This document shows, piece by piece, positions 5,799 to 10,345 of a stretch of 10,345 bases of DNA. The notes beneath the pieces were generated by a model. The model was not told the origin of the DNA. It ran no database searches and saw only the letters and a list, made by a program, of their open reading frames with translations. Positions within the stretch are counted from its first letter, which is position 1. Each line of letters starts with the position of its first letter. Where the stretch lies: assembly GCA_003453735.1 (NCBI GenBank), contig DMNE01000147.1, forward strand, positions 493-10,837, in the 5' to 3' direction. The DNA is from Nitrospiraceae bacterium (GTDB taxonomy: Bacteria; Nitrospirota; Thermodesulfovibrionia; Thermodesulfovibrionales; UBA9159). The position numbers were made by a program, and so were the translations under genes.

Positions 5799-6764
5799 AT
5801 GTGGAGACCCGGCGCGATCGTGAACGGCATCAAACGGATTCTGCTCGAGAAAGTGATCCTGCTATCCTTGATCATGTTATTTTCCGCCTGCATCCACAGT
5901 AGACAGGATTACACAATGACAGCATACCTGTGTCGCCATATGGGGCAATATGACAAGGCGATCGATCTATACACCCGTGCGTTAGAAATCAGCCCTAAAG
6001 ACGCGGGGATCTATAATGATCGCGGATTGGTATTTGACGACAAAGGCGATTATGATCGGGCAATTACCGATTATGACCGAGCTATTGGGATTGATTCGAA
6101 TCTATACGCGGCCTATAACAATCGCGGGCGTTCATACAGCAAGAAAGGCGATCAACAGAGGGCAATCAATGATTTCAATCGGGCTATAGAGATCAAGCAA
6201 GATTTTTCTACAGCCTACATTAACCGGGGGTTAGCTTTTTATCGCGCTGGCGACAAGAGCAGCGCTATAGAAGACTATAACAAAGCTATAGAAATCAAGT
6301 CATATACCAGTAAAGCAATATTGTCTGCTGCCTATTACAATCGTGGGCTCGTATATTCATCTGAAGCTAACTGCGGCAAAGCAATTAGCGATTTCGATAA
6401 CGCAGCACAAGCTGACCGGAAATCTGGGGGGAATCTTGTCGAGATTTCCTTAGTACTATCAACCAGTCCTGATGGAAAATGCAGAGATGGAGAGAGGGCT
6501 GTAAGATTTGCAGACGAAGCATTACAAATTCGTAAGACGCCAGCTGCTCTACGTGCTCTCGCAGCGTCTTACGCTGAAATAGGTATGTTTGATAAGGCTG
6601 TTAGCTCCCAAGAGGAGGCTTTAGCGCTCCTTCAGAAAGGGATAATAAAGCCTTCATCAGCTGCTGTGGACTACTATACCAGACAGTTGCAATCGTATAA
6701 GGATTCTATGCCGTGGAGAGAGAAATGGCCGGAGAAAAACAACCCAACACCTGAGAGTGAATAA
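5799..6764 (+). CDS. TPR-repeat protein, probable lipoprotein
   Basis: 321 residues. The N-terminus has basic residues, then a hydrophobic stretch (KVILLSLIMLFSAC) ending at C31. This resembles a lipoprotein signal, with an imperfect lipobox because F stands at -3. From about residue 41 come tandem 34-residue tetratricopeptide repeats: about 41-68, 69-102, 103-136, 137-170, an interrupted one around 177-207, and a last one around 242-280. The recurrent pattern is xAYxNRGxxYxxxGDxxxAIxDYxxAI. TPRs form helical scaffolds for protein contacts; the partner is unknown. The Shine-Dalgarno is moderate (AGGGAA at 5785-5790) and the gene has its own promoter. It stands alone between long non-coding stretches, so context gives no role. 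It ends with a polar tail. Confidence 0.87.
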   Translation: MWRPGAIVNGIKRILLEKVILLSLIMLFSACIHSRQDYTMTAYLCRHMGQYDKAIDLYTRALEISPKDAGIYNDRGLVFDDKGDYDRAITDYDRAIGIDSNLYAAYNNRGRSYSKKGDQQRAINDFNRAIEIKQDFSTAYINRGLAFYRAGDKSSAIEDYNKAIEIKSYTSKAILSAAYYNRGLVYSSEANCGKAISDFDNAAQADRKSGGNLVEISLVLSTSPDGKCRDGERAVRFADEALQIRKTPAALRALAASYAEIGMFDKAVSSQEEALALLQKGIIKPSSAAVDYYTRQLQSYKDSMPWREKWPEKNNPTPESE

Positions 6765-6803
6765 AATAAAAAAACCAACGTACAACAAAAGCATCGAGAG
6801 AGA

Positions 6804-6850
6804 CGCGGGAATAGCCATGATTCTTTTCGTGCCAGTGTCAGCGTCCCGCG
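6804..6850 (+). terminator. Possible stem-loop after the TPR gene
   Basis: CGCGGGA (6804-6810) and TCCCGCG (6844-6850) are perfect complements with a 33-base loop, 40 bases after the TPR stop. The large loop and absence of a T-run make it a weak terminator candidate. Confidence 0.3.
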
Positions 6851-6886
6851 CCTAAGCGAAGCGTTATCACCGTTTGTTTCTCTCGA

Positions 6887-6964
6887 AAATCTTCACACAT
6901 GCACGTTCTTGAACGACGTTGGTTTGTAGGTGTTAACGAGACTGTCAGCAGACCTTATTCACAT
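6887..6964 (+). repeat. Diverged protein-like repeat, copy A
   Basis: In frame from 6887 it reads KSSHMHVLERRWFVGVNETV then SRPYSH. Copy B at 8907 reads KSSLLRYLESRLFVGAHRVN then VSKKYSA. With one codon gap about half the residues agree, including KSS, LE-R, FVG, VS and YS. The nucleotides share AAATCTTCAC and TCTTGAA. Both copies are in otherwise non-coding DNA, suggesting remnants of one unidentified gene family. Confidence 0.4.
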
Positions 6965-7177
6965 CTCTGTAGCCGTGCATGTTTCGGGACAAAACTACCT
7001 TTCTTTAGGAATGAGGTCCCTCACCATCGAATACCAAAAGTAACTAACACTGACAGCCATCACGATAGAAACGCAGGACCACGAGTGGCATGGAATTTAA
7101 TCTCGATTGCGGCATGCGTGGTACGGGACAAAGTCTTGCGGAGTTGCGTCATCTGACAACTATCGAGTATCAGGTGG

Positions 7178-7214
7178 AAGTGAGATTTCAGATGGTGTCT
7201 TGAGCATCTCACTT
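7178..7214. terminator. Strong hairpin, terminator-like
   Basis: AAGTGAGAT (7178-7186) and ATCTCACTT (7206-7214) are perfect 9-base complements. Inside the 19-base loop TCAGA and TCTTGA can pair with one bulge. Two more T residues follow. No gene ends close by, so it may terminate an unrecognised transcript or be part of a structured RNA. Confidence 0.45.
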
Positions 7215-7491
7215 TTAGGGAGAGGTCCTCGTTTAAGGGGCTAATCCTGTTTTGCGGAGTAGCGGGGGAATTGAACATCGCACAGGGCTTAGACATCGCA
7301 TCAGTTACCAGTACTAATCTTCATACTGTGGCGAAAACGCATCAGTCTCATGGTAGGAGGAAGAAGTTATAAGTCAGGGGCGGAAGCATGCGTGAGGCTC
7401 TTCTCCAGCTTTAGTACAGGACAAAACCCGCGAAATGATCGACCAAGGGAGTGAGGTTTAGGTTCTTCCAGAAACATTTGTATGCCTTTTC

Positions 7492-7500
7492 TGCTAAAAT
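7492..7500 (+). promoter_or_regulatory. Possible extended -10 promoter
   Basis: TG, one base, TAAAAT (5 of 6 to the -10 consensus), upstream of a cluster of small ORFs that leads to the DUF4239 gene. No convincing -35 box. Confidence 0.35.
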
Positions 7501-7578
7501 GGATGGGAGTACAAACGGCATTCCTCGTGTTCACCACTCAATAAGCAAGAGGAGGAGGAATGGCTAATTAAGATCGCG

Positions 7579-7759
7579 ATGGAGGAAGATCAGGAATTGC
7601 ATATCTCTGTCAGAAAGAAGTTTATGTCGCTGGTAAAAAAATTACCGACTCCCCCTGGTTTCTATTTTTGATACTTCAATAGGCCTTGTGGTAATCATCG
7701 CGTTCATATCTGGAGTGGCCGGGAGGATGTGCGGGCGGTCACTTGCCTGTACGTGTTGA
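7579..7759 (+). pseudogene. Possible small membrane-protein gene split by a frameshift at an A-run
   Basis: A 30-codon ORF from ATG 7579 (MEEDQELHISVRKKFMSLVK...) ends at TGA 7669-7671. A run of seven A at 7635-7641 lies inside it. If the run had six A, the frame would continue as NYRLPLVSIFDTSIGL then VVIIAFISGVAG to a TGA at 7757, giving about 59 residues with one membrane segment. Just upstream a very strong GAGGAGGAGG precedes ATG 7560, which opens only a three-codon frame ending in TAA. This looks like a decayed or misread short gene; I do not recognise it. Confidence 0.3.
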
Positions 7760-7810
7760 TCCTGTTGCCGTTGGGGTGACAATAACAAGGCGAAGTTGTA
7801 GGGAGGACTA

Positions 7811-7897
7811 ATGAACGAAGAGAAGAAACAGCAAAAGCTTGAGGCAAGAATGAGCAAGAGGAGTTTAAAATGCAGGAAAATGTCTTCTATAGGTTAG
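7811..7897 (+). CDS. 28-residue leader-like ORF overlapping the DUF4239 gene
   Basis: It reads MNEEKKQQKLEARMSK and ends at TAG 7895-7897, inside the DUF4239 coding region, which it overlaps by 28 bases in another frame. A strong AGGGAGGA (7800-7807) lies three bases before the ATG, a little close. The peptide is very charged, with no membrane segment. Translation through it would open the DUF4239 start region, so coupling is plausible. It may simply be a chance ORF; I do not recognise it. Confidence 0.35.
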   Translation: MNEEKKQQKLEARMSKRSLKCRKMSSIG

Positions 7898-8676
7898 ACC
7901 CGCTCCTGATTTGTCTCGTTCTGGTAGGTGTTTTAGTCGCGGCATCGGAAATTGGTTTTTGGGTAAAAGGGAGGATGGCGAAAGGTGCGGACAGCATCGG
8001 AAAGGGAGACATACCGCTCATCATAGGCGCAGTACTGACACTGCTGGCCCTTCTGCTTGGGTTTACCTATTCGATGTCTGAAGGCCGCTTTGAAGAGCGG
8101 AGACAACTGGTTATTGATGAAGCCAATGCGATAGGGACCACTTATCTCCGGGCAAAAGCATTGCCGGAGCCTCGGAGTTCCGAGATCCAGAGACTGCTGC
8201 GCCAGTATACGGCACTGCTGGTTGAAATCGCCGGCAGGATAGAGGATGATCCTGAGAAAATCCGTGCAATGGACAACCGAGAAAAGAAACTTGAAAGTCT
8301 GCTTTGGTCGCATGCGGCTGCCCTGGCCAGAGAAAACCCCAATCCTGTCATCTCGGCGTTTTTTGTGCCCCTGAATGAGATGATCGACCTTCGTGCCAAG
8401 AAATTGGCCGCATTGAGGAACCGCGTTCCTTTCCCCATCTATGTGGTGCTTCTTATCGTATCGGTTATTGCCTTGCTGATGATAGGATCTTATTTGGGGT
8501 CACACAGACAGAGGGCGCTGATAGTAACTGCGTTGCTTGCACTTCTAGTGGCATCGGTTATGTGGTTAATAATGGATCTTGACCAGCCTGTGCGCGGAGC
8601 AATTAGGACAAGCCAGCAGAGTTTGATTGACCTTAATGAGGAGCTGAGCCAGGAGTCAGGGGAAGCATCTCCTTGA
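7870..8676 (+). CDS. DUF4239 (bestrophin-like) membrane protein
   Basis: 268 residues with a good Shine-Dalgarno AAGAGGAG six bases before the ATG. Four membrane segments are visible: about 10-31, 48-68, 188-209 and 215-235, in two hairpins separated by a long helical region. After the second segment comes the family motif FEERRQLVIDEANAIGTTYL (74-93), and after the fourth DLDQPVRGAIRTSQQSL (236-252). This architecture is that of DUF4239 (PF14023), annotated as bestrophin-like on distant similarity; a channel role is not demonstrated. Length is normal and the gene appears intact. It may share a transcript with the small ORFs on either side (28 residues overlapping its start, 57 residues 25 bases after its stop). 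Confidence 0.82.
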   Translation: MQENVFYRLDPLLICLVLVGVLVAASEIGFWVKGRMAKGADSIGKGDIPLIIGAVLTLLALLLGFTYSMSEGRFEERRQLVIDEANAIGTTYLRAKALPEPRSSEIQRLLRQYTALLVEIAGRIEDDPEKIRAMDNREKKLESLLWSHAAALARENPNPVISAFFVPLNEMIDLRAKKLAALRNRVPFPIYVVLLIVSVIALLMIGSYLGSHRQRALIVTALLALLVASVMWLIMDLDQPVRGAIRTSQQSLIDLNEELSQESGEASP

Positions 8677-8701
8677 ATTAGAAAGAAGGAGGCCGAACAT
8701 T

Positions 8702-8875
8702 ATGGAAAATTTGTTAAGCCGTATTTGTGAGAATCTCATCGACCGGGTGGGGGGCCATGAAAATATTCTGGCATATGCAGGACAAGTAAGACAAATCCAT
8801 GCAAAACCAAGGGTGACCTATGACATAGAGAGATATTTTTTGACTGGATACTTTCAAGGGTGCTTCCCAGGCTGA
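8702..8875 (+). CDS. 57-residue hypothetical protein downstream of the DUF4239 gene
   Basis: It reads MENLLSRICENLIDRVGGHE at the start, then QVRQIHAKPRVTYDIERYF and a short tail ending FQGCFPG. A consensus Shine-Dalgarno AAGGAGG (8686-8692) lies nine bases before the ATG, and the gene begins 25 bases after the DUF4239 stop, so co-transcription is likely. No membrane segment or known motif. The +1 frame that overlaps its end continues as the copy B remnant, so this may be the intact 5' end of a frameshifted longer gene. Unrecognised. Confidence 0.5.
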   Translation: MENLLSRICENLIDRVGGHENILAYAGQVRQIHAKPRVTYDIERYFLTGYFQGCFPG

Positions 8876-9041
8876 GTCAGGCCATCGTTACCGCGAATTT
8901 CCCCTTAAATCTTCACTGTTGCGCTATCTTGAATCGCGTCTATTTGTCGGTGCACACCGCGTGAATGTCTCAAAAAAATATTCTGCTTCCTTTGGTGGTG
9001 TCGCAGACAATGTTACGACCCGTATTTCACCATGGGGGTAA
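8844..9041 (+). pseudogene. Protein-like remnant containing repeat copy B
   Basis: An open frame with no ATG, starting after TGA 8841-8843 and ending at TAA 9039-9041, about 65 codons. It reads ESGHRYREFPLKSSLL, then RYLESRLFVGAHRVNVSKKY, then SASFGGVADNVTTRISPWG. It has the even, low-bias look of real protein and its middle matches copy A at 6887-6964. It overlaps the end of the 57-residue ORF in the +1 frame. I do not recognise the family. Probable 3' part of a broken gene. Confidence 0.4.
8907..8987 (+). repeat. Diverged protein-like repeat, copy B
   Basis: The 27-codon segment that aligns with copy A (6887-6964): shared KSS, LE-R, FVG, VS and YS, and shared nucleotide blocks AAATCTTCAC and TCTTGAA. 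The copies lie about 2 kb apart on either side of the DUF4239 gene, in the same orientation. Confidence 0.4.
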
Positions 9042-9137
9042 AGCAACTGTCCAATAACTGCTCCGGAGATGAAGCAAGCTCAGAGTTGCCCGATGTGGCA
9101 GAGTTCGGGGCGTAAGCAGTAGTTTTCGAAGATTACC

Positions 9138-9177
9138 AAAAAGTTTTGATTACTATATGTTATCAAAAAATCTTTTT
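9138..9177. terminator. AT-rich nested stem-loop, possible bidirectional terminator
   Basis: AAAAAG (9138-9143) with CTTTTT (9172-9177) encloses TTTTGAT (9144-9150) with ATCAAAA (9162-9168) around an 11-base loop. T-rich DNA follows on the plus strand. The stem has little G+C, so termination would be weak. Confidence 0.35.
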
Positions 9178-9315
9178 TGACACTTTTTTTCAGTACTCCA
9201 CATCTGTTAAAGCTTCCGAGATACGTTTCCTTATTGGGGGAGTCATCCGCTGAGAGGTGTTCGTTGCGGTAGTAATCTGTTAGTGGAAGTCCGGTGCTTA
9301 GACATAATGTATTAA

Positions 9316-9376
9316 CCTGTCCTACCTTAAGGCGCGTGGGTTAAGCTATATAGATGCGCCTAAGTAAATAGGCAGG
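9316..9376. other. Large imperfect hairpin
   Basis: The left arm (9316-9335) starts CCTGTCCTA and ends CTTAAGGCGC; the right arm (9356-9376) starts GCGCCTAAG and ends TAGGCAGG. The arms pair over most of their length with one bulged A in the inner stem and an internal loop, leaving a 20-base apical loop. It could be a structured RNA, a folded recombination site or a dispersed palindromic repeat. Confidence 0.45.
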
Positions 9377-9489
9377 AAGTCAGCAAGCCCTTGTCTTCAC
9401 CGACTTACCATCCGCCCTCGCCTTAGAGGCTAACGATATGGCAAGAAACAGGAGCACGTAGCGATTCTGGTCTGAGACTTGTAGGTGGC

Positions 9490-10345
9490 TCAGTCGCTCA
9501 TCAGGAAAATGAGCGGCCGGATGTCCTTCTCCGGCGTCCAGTCCCAGTAGCGCAGAAGGATCATGTAGAGCATGAGCCCCGTCTCGCCCTCGCCGAAAAG
9601 GAGGAAGCGGAATGCCTGAGTCATCAGGGGCCGCCGGGTGAGGCCGATGAAGATCGAAATGGGGTCGATGGCCTCGCTGACAAAGGCGATGGTGTTGGCT
9701 ATGGCGATGGCGCCGGATACCTCCCCGATATAGTCTTCGCCCTCCCTCCGGAGGCTTATCTCGAGCGACGCCGAGAACTCGCTGCGGTTATCGAGCAGGT
9801 TGACGTGGAGGAACAGAAATGGCCCCCTCATGTTGTAGTGCCGGGCGATCTCCGCCCTCTTCTTGCGACGGGCCTCCTCCGTCGAACTCTTTATGGGGAC
9901 CAGGTGCACCTTCTTTCCCCGGAGCCCCGGCCCCAAGCGCCAGCTCTCTTTATCTGTGAAGAACCCTTCCGGGATTCGAAACTCCACCGACCGTATCGAG
10001 CGGCTAAGGCCGCTCGCCAGCATCAGGAGCAACGTGAATGCGCCGCCGATGATCAGGCCATCCGGGCGCCCCACGCAGTTTTCGGTCAGAGTGTAGACGA
10101 ATACCAGGAAGATCAACCCGTTGTAGATGGCCAGCCCCCTCCGTCGCTCGCGCCACAGAGCGAGGGTGACCGCTAGAGCGGCCGAAAGGATTAGTACCAG
10201 CACGCCCGTGGCATAGGCGCCGCTCTGCGCTTCCACATCCGCGTCGAAAATCAACGTGATGACGATATCGACAGCGAAGAGCACCAGAACCAGCGGGCGG
10301 GATAGTGCCGCCCAGCGCGGTGCCATGCCGTAGCGCGGCAGGTAG
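9490..10345 (-). CDS. C-terminal part of a probable APC-family (amino-acid permease-like) membrane protein, 5' end beyond window
   Basis: The minus-strand frame is open from the right edge to TGA at 9492-9490. Before the first ATG (10326) it reads YLPRYG and continues [16 protein letters not shown], so the gene very likely starts outside the window. About 284 residues are visible: four membrane segments (about 11-27, 38-58, 64-80 and 88-108 counted from that Met), then a soluble tail of about 170 residues ([51 protein letters not shown]; ending IFLMSD). I recall this pattern from the end of large APC-type permeases with cytosolic tails, but the permease core is not visible, so the substrate is unknown. 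G+C is much higher than in the neighbouring non-coding DNA. Confidence 0.6.
   Translation of the reverse strand, partial: YLPRYGMAPRWAALSRPLVLVLFAVDIVITLIFDADVEAQSGAYATGVLVLILSAALAVTLALWRERRRGLAIYNGLIFLVFVYTLTENCVGRPDGLIIGGAFTLLLMLASGLSRSIRSVEFRIPEGFFTDKESWRLGPGLRGKKVHLVPIKSSTEEARRKKRAEIARHYNMRGPFLFLHVNLLDNRSEFSASLEISLRREGEDYIGEVSGAIAIANTIAFVSEAIDPISIFIGLTRRPLMTQAFRFLLFGEGETGLMLYMILLRYWDWTPEKDIRPLIFLMSD

Larger units (their letters stand above)
6765..7491. other. Long stretch of decayed or non-coding DNA
   Basis: No supportable gene in over 700 bases. Contents: a GC stem-loop at 6804-6850, one copy of a diverged protein-like repeat (6887-6964) and a strong hairpin at 7178-7214. An open frame at 6899-7156 contains that repeat but has no Shine-Dalgarno and no known family features. 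Confidence 0.45.
9042..9489. other. Non-coding region with two notable inverted repeats
   Basis: No gene is supportable. It holds an AT-rich nested inverted repeat (9138-9177) and a large GC-armed hairpin (9316-9376). It lies between the remnant at 9041 and the convergent permease-like gene ending at 9490. Confidence 0.5.

Noticed and set aside
6899..7156. 85-codon plus-strand frame as a real gene
   Set aside because: No Shine-Dalgarno and no family features beyond the short copy A similarity; kept only as a repeat.
9805..10176. Plus-strand frames of 123 and 77 codons
   Set aside because: Opposite the permease-like gene; proline- and arginine-rich shadow translations.
1..10345. CRISPR array, tRNA or rRNA genes
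   Set aside because: No regularly spaced repeats, cloverleaf or recognisable rRNA segments were seen on reading both strands.

Overview
The window looks like accessory DNA from a bacterial chromosome, probably a Gram-negative environmental lineage. I infer this from a YcbB/LdtD-type L,D-transpeptidase with a scaffold domain, a likely TPR lipoprotein, and family types common in Desulfobacterota, Nitrospirota and Acidobacteriota. No marker gene fixes the phylum. Gene density is low, with several stretches of 300-1100 bases that hold only remnants, hairpins and very small ORFs. Base composition is patchy: 3265-5165 and 9490-10345 are clearly richer in G+C than the AT-leaning remainder. This suggests a mosaic assembled by transfer and decay.

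Left region (1-1290): two divergent toxin-antitoxin modules. A TumE-like toxin (minus strand) runs to the left edge, where the start of its presumed antitoxin overlaps it. A complete higBA module (plus strand) follows, with a perfect palindrome lying over the -10 region and the higB start codon. Both toxin genes seem to have almost no 5' leader and no Shine-Dalgarno.

Middle left (1291-3083): a UPF0158 gene (minus) diverges from a complete tyrosine recombinase gene (plus). The recombinase gene sits in a 927-bp unit bounded by perfect 14-bp inverted repeats, the most system-like structure in the window. It could be a minimal mobile element or an invertible switch.

Centre (3265-5165): an L,D-transpeptidase (minus) preceded by a 50-codon ORF that encodes a piece of the phosphoketolase C-terminus. 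That ORF has a strong Shine-Dalgarno and overlaps the transpeptidase start in GTGA fashion.

Right half (5166-10345): a TPR-repeat putative lipoprotein with an extended -10 promoter. Then a long decayed stretch, followed by a DUF4239 (bestrophin-like) membrane protein flanked by two very small ORFs with good ribosome binding sites. Another decayed stretch holds a diverged copy of a sequence seen at 6887 and a large hairpin. At the right edge is the C-terminal part of a probable amino-acid permease-like membrane protein (minus), cut by the window end.

The genes do not form one pathway. The window reads as a collection of stress/defence modules, envelope genes and a recombination unit.
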